DNA of 64,000 nucleotides from assembly GCF_030817495.1 (NCBI RefSeq), contig NZ_JAUSZK010000001.1, forward strand, positions 2,273,001 through 2,337,000, in the 5' to 3' direction. The translations under genes and the position numbers were made by a program. The DNA comes from Streptomyces sp. V3I7 (GTDB taxonomy: Bacteria; Actinomycetota; Actinomycetes; Streptomycetales; Streptomycetaceae). The notes beneath the pieces are model-generated. The model ran no database searches, was not told where the DNA came from, and worked only from the letters and a program-made list of their open reading frames with translations. Every line of letters starts with the position of its first letter. The stretch's first letter is position 1. This document shows positions 27,692 to 37,652 of this stretch, in pieces.

Positions 27692-28723
27692 TCACCTGCG
27701 CGGCTGGGCGTCCAGCACCTGCTGGAGCGCCTCGAACTCCTCGACACACTTGCCGGATCCGAGCGCCACACTGTCCAGCGGGTCCTCGGCGATGTGGATC
27801 GGCATGCCGGTCTCGCGCCGCAGCCGCTCGTCCAGCCCGCGCAGCAGCGCGCCACCGCCGGTCAGGACGATGCCCCGGTCCATGATGTCGCCGGACAGCT
27901 CCGGCGGGCACTTGTCGAGGGTGGTCTTGACCGCGTCGACGATGGCGTTGACGGGCTCCTCGATCGCCTTGCGGACCTCGGCGGCCGAGATGACCACGGT
28001 CTTGGGCAGCCCGGACACCAGGTCCCGGCCACGGATTTCGGTGTGCTCGTCGGAGTCGAGGTCGTACGCCGAGCCGACAGTGATCTTGATCTGTTCCGCG
28101 GTCCGCTCACCGAGGAGGAGGCTGTACTCCTTCTTGATGTGCTGGATGATCGCGTTGTCCAGTTCGTCGCCCGCGACACGGATGGACTGGGCGGTGACGA
28201 TCCCGCCGAGCGAGATGACCGCGACCTCCGTGGTGCCGCCGCCGATGTCCACCACCATGTTGCCCGTGGCCTCGTGGACCGGCAGGCCGGAGCCGATGGC
28301 GGCGGCCATGGGCTCCTCGATGATGTGCACCTGGCGGGCGCCCGCCTGGGAGGACGCCTCGATGACCGCGCGGCGCTCGACGCCCGTGATGCCCGAGGGC
28401 ACACAGACGACGACCCGGGGCCGGGCGAGGTAGCGCCGCTTGTGGATCTTCAGGATGAAGTAGCGGAGCATCCGCTCGGTGATCTCGAAGTCGGCGATCA
28501 CGCCGTCCTTCAGAGGGCGTACGGCCACGATGTTGCCGGGCGTGCGCCCGATCATCTTCTTCGCTTCGGCACCGACGGCGAGGATGCCGCCGGTGTTGGT
28601 GTTGATCGCGACGACGGACGGCTCGTTGAGTACGATCCCCCGACCCCTGACGTACACCAGCGTGTTGGCGGTCCCGAGGTCGACAGCCATGTCACGGCCG
28701 ATGAACGACATTGAGTTCCCCAT
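27692..28723 (-). CDS. mreB: Actin-like rod shape protein MreB
   Basis: 343 residues from ATG 28723 ([20 protein letters not shown]); an internal ATG at 28711 (MSFIGRD) gives the more usual length. Actin/Hsp70 ATPase motifs: phosphate-1 [10 protein letters not shown], phosphate-2 [18 protein letters not shown] (~residue 160), adenosine motif [14 protein letters not shown] (~290). The membrane-binding amphipathic start and polymerisation loops look intact. In Streptomyces MreB acts in aerial hyphae and spore-wall thickening rather than in vegetative tip growth. It is the first gene of the shape cluster; the upstream region 28724-28929 should hold its promoters. Confidence 0.97.
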   Translation of the reverse strand: MGNSMSFIGRDMAVDLGTANTLVYVRGRGIVLNEPSVVAINTNTGGILAVGAEAKKMIGRTPGNIVAVRPLKDGVIADFEITERMLRYFILKIHKRRYLARPRVVVCVPSGITGVERRAVIEASSQAGARQVHIIEEPMAAAIGSGLPVHEATGNMVVDIGGGTTEVAVISLGGIVTAQSIRVAGDELDNAIIQHIKKEYSLLLGERTAEQIKITVGSAYDLDSDEHTEIRGRDLVSGLPKTVVISAAEVRKAIEEPVNAIVDAVKTTLDKCPPELSGDIMDRGIVLTGGGALLRGLDERLRRETGMPIHIAEDPLDSVALGSGKCVEEFEALQQVLDAQPRR

Positions 28724-29045
28724 CAGGATTCGTCAGGCCTTCCCAGGAGCTTTTGAGGGCTTTTCAGGTCGGCGAAGTGGGTGCTGTGACGTGAAGGCTT
28801 CCATCGTAGACGCGGCTTCACGAACACTGCGCGAGGGTCTCCGCCATTGTCAGCATGTGCGCCGCCGCCTCGCTTGTGGAGACGGTCCATCGGGGGCACT
28901 GGTTCCCCCGATCGGCACGCATATGCCAAGGGACGGCCGAAACTACGGCCGTCCCAGGCGGATGTCCAGACCGGACTGATGATCATTCAGAAAAATCCGC
29001 GAAACCTTCGCTCAGCAGGTCAGGCGCGGGTTTCCCGTGAGCGGA
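28724..29045 (-). promoter_or_regulatory. mreB upstream region and ndk terminator
   Basis: 322 bp without a gene. 28930-28955 is a perfect 10-bp hairpin (GGGACGGCCG/CGGCCGTCCC, loop AAACTA) suited to terminate ndk. The part next to mreB probably holds the mreB promoters; no exact boxes are assigned. Confidence 0.6.
28930..28955 (-). terminator. Terminator downstream of ndk
   Basis: Perfect 10-bp stem, 6-nt AAACTA loop, on the minus strand side of ndk, 90 nt beyond its stop. Confidence 0.75.
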
Positions 29046-29459
29046 TCAGCCGCGCCCCGGGAAGAAGATCTTGACCTCGCGCTCGGCCGACTCCTCGGAG
29101 TCGGAGGCGTGGATGAGGTTCTCACGCACGATCACGCCGTAGTCGCCGCGGATGGAGCCGGGGGCCGCGGCGATCGGGTCGGTCGGGCCGGCCAACTGGC
29201 GCACGCCCTCGATGACACGGTCACCCTCGACGATCATCGCCACGACCGGGCCGGAGGACATGAACTCCACGAGGGGCTCGTAGAACGGGCGGCCCACGTG
29301 CTCCGCGTAGTGCTGTTCCAGGATGGCCCGGTCCAGAGTCCGCTGCTCCAGCGCCGTGATCCGCCAGTCGGCCTTGCGCTCGATACGGCTGATGATCTCG
29401 CCGACCAGGGAGCGGCGGACAGCGTCCGGCTTCAGGAGGACGAGAGTGCGCTGGGACAT
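29046..29459 (-). CDS. ndk: Nucleoside diphosphate kinase
   Basis: 137 residues. Opens MSQRTLVLLKPDAVRRSL with the standard NDK start; catalytic His in the NLIHASDSEESAEREVKIFF signature (His ~116). It equilibrates NTP and dNTP pools by a phosphohistidine intermediate. Complete, usual length. It is followed by the mreB promoter region and preceded by ~230 bp containing a two-unit CRISPR-like repeat. Confidence 0.97.
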   Translation of the reverse strand: MSQRTLVLLKPDAVRRSLVGEIISRIERKADWRITALEQRTLDRAILEQHYAEHVGRPFYEPLVEFMSSGPVVAMIVEGDRVIEGVRQLAGPTDPIAAAPGSIRGDYGVIVRENLIHASDSEESAEREVKIFFPGRG

Positions 29460-29554
29460 GGTGTGCGGGCTCCTTGCAGGCCAGGGAATGATGGTGCGAC
29501 TGGCCTGAGGCTACCCGCTGGCGCTCCGTAAGTGGCACCCGGACCGCTTCCGGA

Positions 29555-29643
29555 CGTTCCCCCCCGCGTATGCGGGGACCACGATCAGCAATACGCCGAG
29601 CACAAGGGAAAGCCGGGATCACCCCCGCTCCTGCGGGGAAGGT
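29555..29643. CRISPR. Two-unit CRISPR-like remnant (type I-E-like repeats)
   Basis: Two similar 28-nt units, 29555-29582 and 29616-29643, have a 61-bp period and a 33-nt unique spacer. Both contain the CCCCCGC-N4-GCGGGG hairpin core; unit 1 keeps a GCGGGGACCAC end and unit 2 keeps a GGATCACCCCCGC start, together matching the general form of actinomycete type I-E repeats (approximately GGATCACCCCCGC...GCGGGGACCAC). Each unit is degenerate in the other half. No further unit is visible on either side and no cas gene is in the window. Confidence 0.5.
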
Positions 29644-29687
29644 CCGGGCGCCGTATCCAGTAAAGCGCCCGCCACTGACAACGCCCC

Positions 29688-30032
29688 CTACTGCGCCTCT
29701 GCCTGACGCGCCGCGAATCTGGCCTTCGCCTCGTCGATCTTGCGGCCGTAGTGCACCGAGGCCCACCACAGGGCGGCGAAGACCGCGCCCAGGAAGTACA
29801 TCGTCGGGACGAAGAACCCGGCGGCGATCAGGGCGAGCTGGAGGGCCCAGCCCAGGGCGATGCCGGCGGGACGCGTCACCACGCCGCACAGCAGGACGCA
29901 CAGGAGCATGGCGACCCCGCTGACCGTCCACACCGTCGACATCGCCAGGTCCGGGTCCTTCATCGCGACCAGACCGGCGAAGCCGATGACGAAGAACTCA
30001 CCGATCAGCGTGGACGAACAGAGCGTGCGCAT
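29688..30032 (-). CDS. DUF4233 small membrane protein
   Basis: 114 residues, start MRTLCSSTLIGEFFVIGFAG. Three to four TM segments fill the first ~95 residues, followed by a short basic cytoplasmic tail (HYGRKIDEAKARFAARQAE). This family (DUF4233) is conserved in Actinobacteria directly downstream of folC; the function is unknown. It begins 8 bp after the folC stop, suggesting co-transcription. A CRISPR-like remnant lies between this gene and ndk. Confidence 0.9.
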   Translation of the reverse strand: MRTLCSSTLIGEFFVIGFAGLVAMKDPDLAMSTVWTVSGVAMLLCVLLCGVVTRPAGIALGWALQLALIAAGFFVPTMYFLGAVFAALWWASVHYGRKIDEAKARFAARQAEAQ

Positions 30033-30040
30033 CGGATCTC

Positions 30041-31570
30041 TCAGCCCCTCTTCAGCAGCATGCGGGCCTCGCCCACCGTGATGACGGACCCCGTGACCAG
30101 CACGCCGCCGCCCGCGAACTCGGCCTCCTCCTCGGCCAGCGTGATCGCGGCCTCCAGGGCGTCCGGCAGCCGCGGCTCGACCTGGACGCGGTCCTCGCCG
30201 AAGACCTCGACGGCGATCGCGGCCAGCTCGTCGGCGCTCATCGCCCGCGGGCTGGTGTTCTGCGTGACGACGACCTCCGCGAGGATCGGCTCGAAGGCCT
30301 CGAGCAGCTCGCGGACGTTCTTGTCGGCGCTGACGCCGATGACACCGATCAGCCGGCTGAAGTCGAAGGCCTCGCGCACGGCCTCGGCGGTGACCCGGGC
30401 GCCGGCCGGGTTGTGCGCGGCGTCCAGGACGACCGTCGGCGAGCTGCGGACGACCTCCATCCGGCCCGGCGAGGAGACCGACGCGAAGGCCTGGCGGACC
30501 GTCTCGATGTCCAGCGGCTGCGCCCGCTCCTTGCCGACGCCGAAGAACGCCTCGACGGCGGCGAGCGCCACGGCCGCGTTGTGCGCCTGGTGCGCGCCGT
30601 ACAGCGGGAGGTACACGTCGGGGTACTCGCCGCCCAGCCCCCGCAGCTTCAGCAGCTGGCCGCCGACGGCGACCTGGCGGTCCACCACGCCGAACTCCAG
30701 GCCTTCGCGGGCCACGGTGGCGTTCTCCTCGACGGCCTTCTTCAGCAGCACCTGCGCGGCGTCCACCGGCTGCTGCGCCATGATGACCGTCGCGTCCGGC
30801 TTGATGATGCCGGCCTTCTCCGTGGCGATCTCGGCGGGCGTCTCCCCGAGCCGGTCCGTGTGGTCCAGGTCGATGGGCATGACGACGGCGACGTCGCCGT
30901 CGATCACGTTCGTCGCGTCCCAGCTGCCGCCCATGCCGACCTCGACGACGCCCACGTCGACCGGGGCGTCCGCGAACGCGGCGTACGCCATGCCGGTGAG
31001 CACCTCGAAGAAGGAGAGCCGGAAGTCCTGCTGGGAGTCGACCATCTCGACGTACGGCTTGATGTCCTGGTACGTCTCGATGAAGCGCTCGGCGGCGATC
31101 GGGGCGCCGTCGAGGCTGATCCGCTCGGTGACCGACTGCACGTGCGGGCTGGTGTAGCGGCCGGTGCGCAGGTCGAAGGCGCCGAGCAGGGCCTCGATCA
31201 TGCGGGCGGTGGACGTCTTGCCGTTGGTGCCCGTGATGTGGATCGAGGGGTACGAGCGCTGCGGGTCCCCGAGGACGTCCATCAGCGCAGAGATGCGGCT
31301 GACGGAGGGCTCCAGCTTGGTCTCGCCCCAGCGGGTGGCCAGCTCCGTCTCGACCTCGCGCAGCGCCCTGTCGAGCTCCGGGTCCTCCGGACGCCCGGGT
31401 ACGTCGGCCTCCGGCGGCCCGCCCTGGGTGCGCAGGGTGCGGCTGCCGGCCTCGATCACCGCGAGATCGGGGTCGCGGTCGGTCTCCGCGTCGATGATCT
31501 CGTCGAAGTCGGCGTCGAGGGGCTCGGGCCCGAGGCTGTCATCGCTGTTGTCAGGGGGGAGGTCGCTCAC
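30041..31570 (-). CDS. folC: Folylpolyglutamate synthase/dihydrofolate synthase
   Basis: About 509 residues from a GTG at 31570 (VSDLPPDNSDDSLGPEP). The Mur-ligase-like core starts near residue 75 (ELDRALREVETELATRWGETKL), with the P-loop ITGTNGKTSTARMIEALL (~118-135), the DLDHTDRLGETPAEIATEKAGI block and the C-terminal domain VLDAAHNPAGARV. Residues 1-70 form an acidic N-terminal extension unusual for FolC from other phyla but typical for Streptomyces. It adds glutamate to (dihydro)folates. The frame stays open upstream to 31741, but that region is rich in Arg and non-conserved. The ribosome binding site before the GTG is weak. Confidence 0.93.
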   Translation of the reverse strand: MSDLPPDNSDDSLGPEPLDADFDEIIDAETDRDPDLAVIEAGSRTLRTQGGPPEADVPGRPEDPELDRALREVETELATRWGETKLEPSVSRISALMDVLGDPQRSYPSIHITGTNGKTSTARMIEALLGAFDLRTGRYTSPHVQSVTERISLDGAPIAAERFIETYQDIKPYVEMVDSQQDFRLSFFEVLTGMAYAAFADAPVDVGVVEVGMGGSWDATNVIDGDVAVVMPIDLDHTDRLGETPAEIATEKAGIIKPDATVIMAQQPVDAAQVLLKKAVEENATVAREGLEFGVVDRQVAVGGQLLKLRGLGGEYPDVYLPLYGAHQAHNAAVALAAVEAFFGVGKERAQPLDIETVRQAFASVSSPGRMEVVRSSPTVVLDAAHNPAGARVTAEAVREAFDFSRLIGVIGVSADKNVRELLEAFEPILAEVVVTQNTSPRAMSADELAAIAVEVFGEDRVQVEPRLPDALEAAITLAEEEAEFAGGGVLVTGSVITVGEARMLLKRG

Positions 31571-31629
31571 GGGGACCAGTCTACGGAGCCGATGCGACTG
31601 CGCGCGGCGTGGTCGGGCGCCTGAGGGGT

Positions 31630-31698
31630 GGGGTGGCTCGTGCCGCCGGCGCCTGCGGGGGCCTTGTGGCTCGTCGCGCAGTTCCCCGCGCCCCTGAG
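31630..31698. repeat. Dispersed Streptomyces intergenic repeat, copy 1
   Basis: Contains TCGTCGCGCAGTTCCCCGCG followed by CCCCTGA, preceded by a purine/G-rich CTTGTGGC block; the same core occurs in inverted base choices at 37590-37632 (copy 2). These motifs lie only in intergenic stretches and are a known dispersed repeat type of Streptomyces genomes. Confidence 0.75.
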
Positions 31699-31705
31699 GA
31701 AGGCG

Positions 31706-31738
31706 AAGGCCCCGGTGCCTGTTACGCACCGGGGCCTT
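31706..31738 (-). terminator. Terminator downstream of valS
   Basis: AAGGCCCCGGTGC / GCACCGGGGCCTT stem (13 bp, perfect) with a 7-nt loop, 19 bp from the valS stop. Confidence 0.88.
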
Positions 31739-31756
31739 CAACCTGCGTGCAAACCC

Positions 31757-34381
31757 TTACGCCTGCGGCAGCCTGTCCAGCTGGGCCTGGATTCGGGTGA
31801 TGTCCTCGTCCGCCTTGGCGAGGCGGCCGCGGATCTTGTCGACCACGTTCTCCGGGGCCTTGGCCAGGAAGGCCTCGTTGCCGAGCTTGGCGCCTGCCTG
31901 GGCCTTCTCCTTCTCGGCGGCCGCGAGGTCCTTCGCCAGGCGCTTGCGCTCGGCGGCGACGTCGATGGTGCCGGAGAGGTCGAGGGCGACCTCGGCGCCG
32001 GCGACCGGGAGGGTGGCCGTCGCCGTGAAGGACTCGCCCTCGGGCTGCAGGCGCAGCAGCTGGCGGATGGCGGCCTCGTGCGGGGCGAGGGCCGTGCCGT
32101 CGAGCGTGAGGCGGGCCGGGACGCGCTGGCCGGGCTGCAGGCCCTGGTCGGCGCGGAAGCGGCGCACCTCGGTGATGACGGACTGGAGGGACTCGATCTC
32201 CTGCTCGGCCGCGGCGTCACGGAAGCCGGAGTCGGTCGGCCAGTCGGCGATGACCAGGGACTCGCCGCCGGTCAGCGTGGTCCACAGGGTCTCCGTGACG
32301 AACGGGACCACCGGGTGCAGCAGCTTCAGCGTGACGTCGAGGACCTCGCCGAGGACGCGCTTGCTGACCTCGGCCGGCTCGCCGCCCGCCTGGAACGTCG
32401 TCTTGGACAGCTCGACGTACCAGTCGAAGACCTCGTCCCACGCGAAGTGGAAGAGGGCGTCGGAGAGCTTCGCGAACTGGAAGTCCTCGTAGTACGCGTC
32501 GACTTCGGCGACGACCGAGTTCAGGCGGGAGAGGATCCAGCGGTCGGTCGCCGACATCTTCGAGGCGTCCGGCAGCGGGCCCTCCACCGTCGCGCCGTTC
32601 ATCAGCGCGAAGCGGGTGGCGTTCCAGATCTTGTTGGCGAAGTTGCGCGAGCCCTGGACCCAGTCCTCGCCGATCGGGACGTCGACGCCGGGGTTGGCGC
32701 CGCGGGCGAGGGTGAAGCGGAGGGCGTCGGAGCCGTACTTGTCCATCCAGTCCAGCGGGTTGACCGCGTTGCCGAAGGACTTCGACATCTTCTTGCCGAA
32801 CTGGTCGCGGACCATGCCGTGCAGGGCGATGGTGTGGAACGGCGGGGTGCCGTCCATCGCGTACAGGCCGAACATCATCATCCGGGCGACCCAGAAGAAG
32901 AGGATGTCGTAGCCGGTGACCAGGACGGAGTTCGGATAGAACTTCGCGAGTGACTCGGTCTGTTCGGGCCAGCCCATCGTGGAGAAGGGCCACAGGCCGG
33001 AGGAGAACCAGGTGTCGAGGACGTCGGTGTCCTGGTGCCAGCCCTCGCCGGTGGGGGGCTCCTCGCCGGGGCCGACGCAGACGACTTCGCCCTCGGGGCC
33101 GTACCAGACCGGGATGCGGTGGCCCCACCACAACTGCCGTGAGATGCACCAGTCGTGGAGGTTGTCGACCCAGTCGAAGTAGCGCTTCTCCATCTCCTGC
33201 GGGTGGATCTTGACCTTGCCGTCGCGGACCGCGTCACCGGCGGCCTGGGCGAGCGGGCCGACCTTGACCCACCACTGCATCGACAGGCGCGGCTCGATGG
33301 TGGTCTTGCAGCGCGAGCAGTGGCCGACGGAGTGGACGTAGGGGCGCTTCTCGGCGACGATCCGGCCCTCGGCGCGCAGGGCGGCGACGATGGCGGAGCG
33401 GGCCTCGAGGCGGTCCAGGCCCTGGAAGGGGCCGTGGGCGGTGATGACGGCGTGCTCGTCCATGACGGTGATGGACGGCAGGTCGTGCCGCTGGCCGATC
33501 TCGAAGTCGTTCGGGTCGTGGGCCGGGGTGACCTTGACCGCGCCGGTGCCGAACTCGGGGTCGACGTGCTCGTCGGCGACGACCGGGATGGAGCGGTCGG
33601 TCAGCGGGAGCCTGATGAGCTTGCCGACGAGGTGCTTGTAGCGCTCGTCCTCGGGGTGGACCGCGACGGCCGTGTCGCCGAGCATCGTCTCGGCGCGGGT
33701 GGTGGCGACGACGATCGTCTCGTCGCCCTCCCCGTACGTCATGGAGACGAGCTCGCCGTCGTCGTCCTGGTACTCGACCTCGATGTCGGAGATCGCGGTG
33801 AGGCAGCGCGGGCACCAGTTGATGATGCGCTCGGCGCGGTAGATCAGCTCGTCGTCGTACAGGCGCTTGAAGATGGTCTGGACGGCCTGGGAGAGGCCCT
33901 CGTCCATGGTGAAGCGCTCACGGGACCAGGCGACGCCGTCGCCGAGGCGGCGCATCTGGCCGCTGATCTGGCCGCCGGACTCGGACTTCCACTGCCAGAC
34001 GCGGTCGACGAAGGCCTCACGGCCCAGGTCGTGGCGGGACTTGCCCTCCTTGCCGAGCTCGCGCTCGACGACGTTCTGGGTGGCGATGCCCGCGTGGTCC
34101 ATGCCGGGCTGCCACAGGGTCTCGAAGCCCTGCATGCGCTTGCGGCGGGTCAGGGCGTCGATGAGCGTGTGCTCGAAGGCGTGGCCCAGGTGGAGGCTGC
34201 CGGTGACGTTCGGCGGCGGGATGACGACGGTGTACGGAGGCTTGTCGCTCTTCTCGTCCGCCTCGAAGTAACCCCGCTCCACCCAGCGCTCGTACAGCGG
34301 CCCCTCTACGTCGGCCGGCGCGTACTGGGTCGGCAGTTCGGTCTCGGGCGCGGTTGGCTGCTGCTGAGCGTTCTCGGTCAC
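31757..34381 (-). CDS. valS: Valyl-tRNA synthetase
   Basis: 874 residues. Class I signatures: [14 protein letters not shown] (HLGH at 64-67, the HIGH motif) and [10 protein letters not shown] (~530, KMSKS). The editing (CP1) domain, anticodon-binding helical domain and the C-terminal coiled-coil ([19 protein letters not shown]... [10 protein letters not shown]) characteristic of ValRS are all present. It charges tRNA-Val and deacylates Thr-tRNA-Val. Transcribed after clpX on the same strand but separated from it by a strong terminator (34444-34473). Confidence 0.97.
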   Translation of the reverse strand: MTENAQQQPTAPETELPTQYAPADVEGPLYERWVERGYFEADEKSDKPPYTVVIPPPNVTGSLHLGHAFEHTLIDALTRRKRMQGFETLWQPGMDHAGIATQNVVERELGKEGKSRHDLGREAFVDRVWQWKSESGGQISGQMRRLGDGVAWSRERFTMDEGLSQAVQTIFKRLYDDELIYRAERIINWCPRCLTAISDIEVEYQDDDGELVSMTYGEGDETIVVATTRAETMLGDTAVAVHPEDERYKHLVGKLIRLPLTDRSIPVVADEHVDPEFGTGAVKVTPAHDPNDFEIGQRHDLPSITVMDEHAVITAHGPFQGLDRLEARSAIVAALRAEGRIVAEKRPYVHSVGHCSRCKTTIEPRLSMQWWVKVGPLAQAAGDAVRDGKVKIHPQEMEKRYFDWVDNLHDWCISRQLWWGHRIPVWYGPEGEVVCVGPGEEPPTGEGWHQDTDVLDTWFSSGLWPFSTMGWPEQTESLAKFYPNSVLVTGYDILFFWVARMMMFGLYAMDGTPPFHTIALHGMVRDQFGKKMSKSFGNAVNPLDWMDKYGSDALRFTLARGANPGVDVPIGEDWVQGSRNFANKIWNATRFALMNGATVEGPLPDASKMSATDRWILSRLNSVVAEVDAYYEDFQFAKLSDALFHFAWDEVFDWYVELSKTTFQAGGEPAEVSKRVLGEVLDVTLKLLHPVVPFVTETLWTTLTGGESLVIADWPTDSGFRDAAAEQEIESLQSVITEVRRFRADQGLQPGQRVPARLTLDGTALAPHEAAIRQLLRLQPEGESFTATATLPVAGAEVALDLSGTIDVAAERKRLAKDLAAAEKEKAQAGAKLGNEAFLAKAPENVVDKIRGRLAKADEDITRIQAQLDRLPQA

Positions 34382-34443
34382 GGGGGTCAGTTTAGAGGGG
34401 TCACCTCCGTGCCTCGAAACCCGTTTCTCCCGCGACGGCGAAA

Positions 34444-34473
34444 GGGCGCCCGGCGGCGATCCGCCGGGCGCCC
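34444..34473 (-). terminator. Terminator downstream of clpX
   Basis: GGGCGCCCGGCGG, CGAT, CCGCCGGGCGCCC: 13-bp perfect stem, 4-nt loop, 23 bp from the clpX stop. Confidence 0.9.
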
Positions 34474-34495
34474 TCGATGTTCTCGGTGATACGGG

Positions 34496-35782
34496 CTAGG
34501 CCGTCTTCTGTTCGCCGGATCCGCGGCCGCGCGCATCGCGCGGGATGAGCGTGGGGTTCACGTTCGAGTGAACGACGTCCGCGGTGATGACGACGCGGGC
34601 CACGTCCTTGCGGGACGGGACCTCGTACATCACCGACATCAGGACCTCCTCCATGATGGCGCGCAGGCCGCGCGCGCCGGTCTGGCGGAGGATGGCCTGG
34701 TCGGCGATGGCCTCCAGGGCCTCGCGCTCGAAGTCCAGCTCCACGCCGTCGAGTTCGAACAGGCGCTGGTACTGCTTGACGAGGGCGTTGCGCGGCTCGA
34801 CCAGGATCTGGAGCAGGGCCTCGCGGTCGAGGTTGTGCACCGACGTGATCACGGGGAGGCGGCCGATGAACTCGGGGATCATGCCGAACTTGACCAGGTC
34901 CTCCGGCATGACGTCCTCGAAGATGTCCTTCTCCTCCAGCTCGCGCTTGGAGCGGATCGTCGCGCCGAAGCCGATGCCCTTGGCGCCGGCCCGGGACTCG
35001 ATGATCTTGTCCAGTCCGGCGAAGGCGCCGCCCACGATGAACAGGACGTTCGTCGTGTCGATCTGGATGAACTCCTGGTGGGGGTGCTTGCGGCCGCCCT
35101 GCGGCGGGACCGAGGCGGTGGTGCCCTCCAGGATCTTCAGCAGCGCCTGCTGGACGCCCTCGCCGCTCACGTCCCGCGTGATGGAGGGGTTCTCGCTCTT
35201 GCGCGCGACCTTGTCGATCTCGTCGATGTAGATGATCCCGGTCTCGGCCTTCTTGACGTCGTAGTCGGCCGCCTGGATCAGCTTCAGGAGGATGTTCTCG
35301 ACGTCCTCGCCGACGTATCCGGCCTCCGTCAGCGCGGTCGCGTCCGCGATGGCGAAGGGGACGTTCAGCATGCGGGCGAGGGTCTGCGCGAGGAGCGTCT
35401 TGCCGGAGCCCGTGGGACCGAGCAGGAGGATGTTGGACTTCGCCAACTCGATGGCGTCCTCGCGGCTTTGGGCGCCGCCGTTCTCGCCGGCCTGGACGCG
35501 CTTGTAGTGGTTGTACACCGCGACCGAGAGGGCCTTCTTGGCGGGCTCCTGGCCCACCACGTAACCCTCGAGGAACTCGTAGATCTCGCGGGGCTTGGGG
35601 AGTTCCTCCCAGCGCACCTCGCTCGTCTCGGCGAGCTCCTCCTCGATGATCTCGTTGCAGAGGTCGATGCACTCGTCGCAGATGTACACACCGGGCCCTG
35701 CGATGAGCTTCTTGACCTGCTTCTGGCTCTTGCCGCAGAACGAGCACTTGAGCAGATCGCCGCCGTCACCGATGCGTGCCAC
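34496..35782 (-). CDS. clpX: ATP-dependent unfoldase ClpX
   Basis: 428 residues. The N-terminal zinc-binding domain has Cys13, Cys16, Cys35 and Cys38. The AAA+ domain shows Walker A GPTGSGKT (122-129), Walker [10 protein letters not shown] (~185), the pore loop of YVGEDVENI type, and IGF/LGF-like loops for ClpP docking (IGFGAT). It unfolds substrates for ClpP1P2. Usual length. Start ATG 35782 matches [19 protein letters not shown]. The upstream region 35783-36013 has its promoter; a long interrupted palindrome (35889-35950) lies there. Confidence 0.97.
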   Translation of the reverse strand: MARIGDGGDLLKCSFCGKSQKQVKKLIAGPGVYICDECIDLCNEIIEEELAETSEVRWEELPKPREIYEFLEGYVVGQEPAKKALSVAVYNHYKRVQAGENGGAQSREDAIELAKSNILLLGPTGSGKTLLAQTLARMLNVPFAIADATALTEAGYVGEDVENILLKLIQAADYDVKKAETGIIYIDEIDKVARKSENPSITRDVSGEGVQQALLKILEGTTASVPPQGGRKHPHQEFIQIDTTNVLFIVGGAFAGLDKIIESRAGAKGIGFGATIRSKRELEEKDIFEDVMPEDLVKFGMIPEFIGRLPVITSVHNLDREALLQILVEPRNALVKQYQRLFELDGVELDFEREALEAIADQAILRQTGARGLRAIMEEVLMSVMYEVPSRKDVARVVITADVVHSNVNPTLIPRDARGRGSGEQKTA

Positions 35783-35888
35783 GGTGTGCTTCCCCTTCGC
35801 CTGGGAGCCGCCTGGACGTCACAGGTCCAACGACTCCTGGTGCTGCCTTATGTCCGACGGTACCTTGCCAGGCCCCCCGTTCGGGCCC

Positions 35889-35950
35889 CCCTTGGCACGG
35901 TTCACTTTGACGTGGACCTTGTCGCGCACGGGGTCAAACCGTGCCAAGGG
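35889..35950. repeat. 14-bp interrupted palindrome between clpP2 and clpX
   Basis: CCCTTGGCACGGTT (35889-35902) and its exact complement AACCGTGCCAAGGG (35937-35950), 34 nt apart. It could be the clpP1P2 terminator/attenuator or an operator for clpX. Neither is proven. Confidence 0.6.
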
Positions 35951-36013
35951 CGGCAGAGGCTGCTTCCCGCCCCCGGGCGGACGGCCTCGGCCATACGGGG
36001 GACTCCCCCACCG

Positions 36014-36679
36014 TCAGCGGACGGATTCGTTGTTCATCTTCCGGGTGGAGATGATCTGGTCGACGAGGCCGTACTGGAGCGCCTCCTCGGCCGTGAGGAT
36101 CTTGTCGCGCTCGATGTCCTCGCGGACCTTCTCGATCGGCTGGTTGGAGTGCTTGGCCAGCATCTCCTCCAGCTGCGTACGCATCCGGGTGAACTCGTTG
36201 GCGATGATCTCCAGGTCGGAGAGCTGCCCGCGGCCGGTGGAGCCGGCCGGCTGGTGGATGAGCACGCGGGAGTTCGGCAGCGCCATGCGCTTGCCCGGCG
36301 TACCGGCGGCGAGCAGGATGGCCGCGGCCGAGGCGGCCTGGCCCATGCACACCGTCTGGATGTCGGGCTTCACGAACTGCATCGTGTCGTAGATCGCCGT
36401 GAGGGCGGTCATGTCGCCGCCGGGGCTGTTGATGTAGATCGAGATGTCCCGGTCGGGGTCCATCGACTCCAGGCACAGCAGCTGCGCCATGACGTCGTTG
36501 GCGGAGGCGTCGTCGATCTGGACGCCGAGGAAGATCACGCGCTCCTCGAAGAGCTTCGCGTACGGGTCGTACTCGCGGACGCCCTGGGAGGTGCGCTCGA
36601 CGAAGCGCGGGATGACGTAACGGCTCTCGGGCCGCGGCCCGTCGTACAGGCCGCTGGCGGCGCCGGGGAAGTTGCTCAT
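36014..36679 (-). CDS. clpP2: ATP-dependent Clp protease proteolytic subunit ClpP2
   Basis: 221 residues from ATG 36679 ([15 protein letters not shown]). Catalytic Ser117 in [11 protein letters not shown] and His142 in LIHQPAG, with the Asp in the [15 protein letters not shown] block. Streptomyces ClpP1 and ClpP2 form mixed tetradecamers. A GTG 12 nt upstream (VNTH) is an alternative start; the open frame to 36808 is an unconvincing extension overlapping clpP1. The gene begins 70 bp after the clpP1 stop; same operon. Confidence 0.95.
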   Translation of the reverse strand: MSNFPGAASGLYDGPRPESRYVIPRFVERTSQGVREYDPYAKLFEERVIFLGVQIDDASANDVMAQLLCLESMDPDRDISIYINSPGGDMTALTAIYDTMQFVKPDIQTVCMGQAASAAAILLAAGTPGKRMALPNSRVLIHQPAGSTGRGQLSDLEIIANEFTRMRTQLEEMLAKHSNQPIEKVREDIERDKILTAEEALQYGLVDQIISTRKMNNESVR

Positions 36680-36749
36680 GTGCGTGTTCACCGTCCTGGT
36701 GGCGTTCAAGGGGCTGGGGGCGTGGCGGTGCGTGGCGCGGCCGGGCCGG

Positions 36750-37367
36750 TCAGGCACCGGTGCCGCCGCCTCCCGGAACACCCGAGGCGTGCGTGATGAT
36801 CTCGTCAATGAGACCGTACTCCTTGGCCTCTTCCGGGGTGAACCAGCGGTCGCGGTCGCCGTCGCGGACGATCGTCTCCACGGTCTGGCCCGAGTGCTCC
36901 GCGGTGAGCTCGGCCATGCGCTTCTTGGTGCGCAGCAGGTACTCGGCCTGGATCTTGATGTCCGAGACCGTACCGCCGAGGCCCGCGGAGCCCTGGTGCA
37001 TCATGATGTCCGCGTGCGGCAGCGCGAAGCGCTTGCCGGCGGCGCCCCCCGTGAGCAGGAACTGGCCCATCGAGGCCGCCATGCCCATGGCGATCGTGAC
37101 CACGTCGTTCGGGATGTACTGCATGGTGTCGTAGATCGCCATGCCAGCCGTCACCGAGCCGCCGGGGCTGTTGATGTAGAGGTAGATGTCCTTGTCCGGG
37201 TCGGCGGCAAGGAGCAGCAGCTGCGCGGTGATCTTGTTGGCGATGTCGTCGTCGACCTGCTGGCCGAGGAAGATGATCCGCTCGTTGAGCAGCCGGTTGT
37301 AGACCTGGTCGCCGAGGCCACCACCGATGGAAGGCTCGCCGGCGGCTGAGGGCATCAGATTCGTCAC
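36750..37367 (-). CDS. clpP1: ATP-dependent Clp protease proteolytic subunit ClpP1
   Basis: 205 residues from GTG 37367 ((V)[12 protein letters not shown]), with a good AGGTGG ribosome binding site 5 nt ahead. Catalytic Ser99 in [12 protein letters not shown], His124 in [11 protein letters not shown]. First gene of the clpP1-clpP2 operon. Degrades regulators such as those of aerial growth. A GTTCGC-N5-GCG box at 37510-37523 fits ClgR activation. Confidence 0.96.
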   Translation of the reverse strand: MTNLMPSAAGEPSIGGGLGDQVYNRLLNERIIFLGQQVDDDIANKITAQLLLLAADPDKDIYLYINSPGGSVTAGMAIYDTMQYIPNDVVTIAMGMAASMGQFLLTGGAAGKRFALPHADIMMHQGSAGLGGTVSDIKIQAEYLLRTKKRMAELTAEHSGQTVETIVRDGDRDRWFTPEEAKEYGLIDEIITHASGVPGGGGTGA

Positions 37368-37509
37368 GTATCCACCTGCTCGTCTTACGACGGCGCCGGG
37401 CCGTCTCACGTGTTCCCGTCCGGGGGCTTGCGGGGACTCCAGTCCCCTTGCCCCCGTATTCATGGACCCTAACGCGCTGGTCCCTTCGGGGAATCCCGGT
37501 GATGGGGGT

Positions 37510-37523
37510 GTTCGCCCGGGGCG
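37510..37523. promoter_or_regulatory. ClgR-type box upstream of clpP1
   Basis: GTTCGC-CCGGG-GCG matches the GTTCGC-N5-GCG motif described for the Streptomyces activator ClgR, which controls clpP1P2, clpC and lon. It lies 143 bp upstream of the clpP1 start, within a region (37368-37714) that otherwise holds a dispersed repeat and the tig terminator. Confidence 0.6.
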
Positions 37524-37585
37524 TAGCGCTCCGCGGTGGGGGCGGGTTCGGATCGTGAGGGGTGGGACGGGTGATTGTCGGGCTT

Positions 37586-37640
37586 GCGGGTGCGTGGGGG
37601 CTGGTCGCGCAGTTCCTCGCGTCCCTTTGGGTTGGCTGCG
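37586..37640. repeat. Dispersed Streptomyces intergenic repeat, copy 2
   Basis: GGGGGCTGGTCGCGCAGTTC, then CTCGCGTCCCTTTGGGTT: same core as copy 1 (TCGCGCAGTTCCxCGCG). It lies between clpP1 and tig. Confidence 0.75.
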
Positions 37641-37652
37641 CCTGCGTACGTC

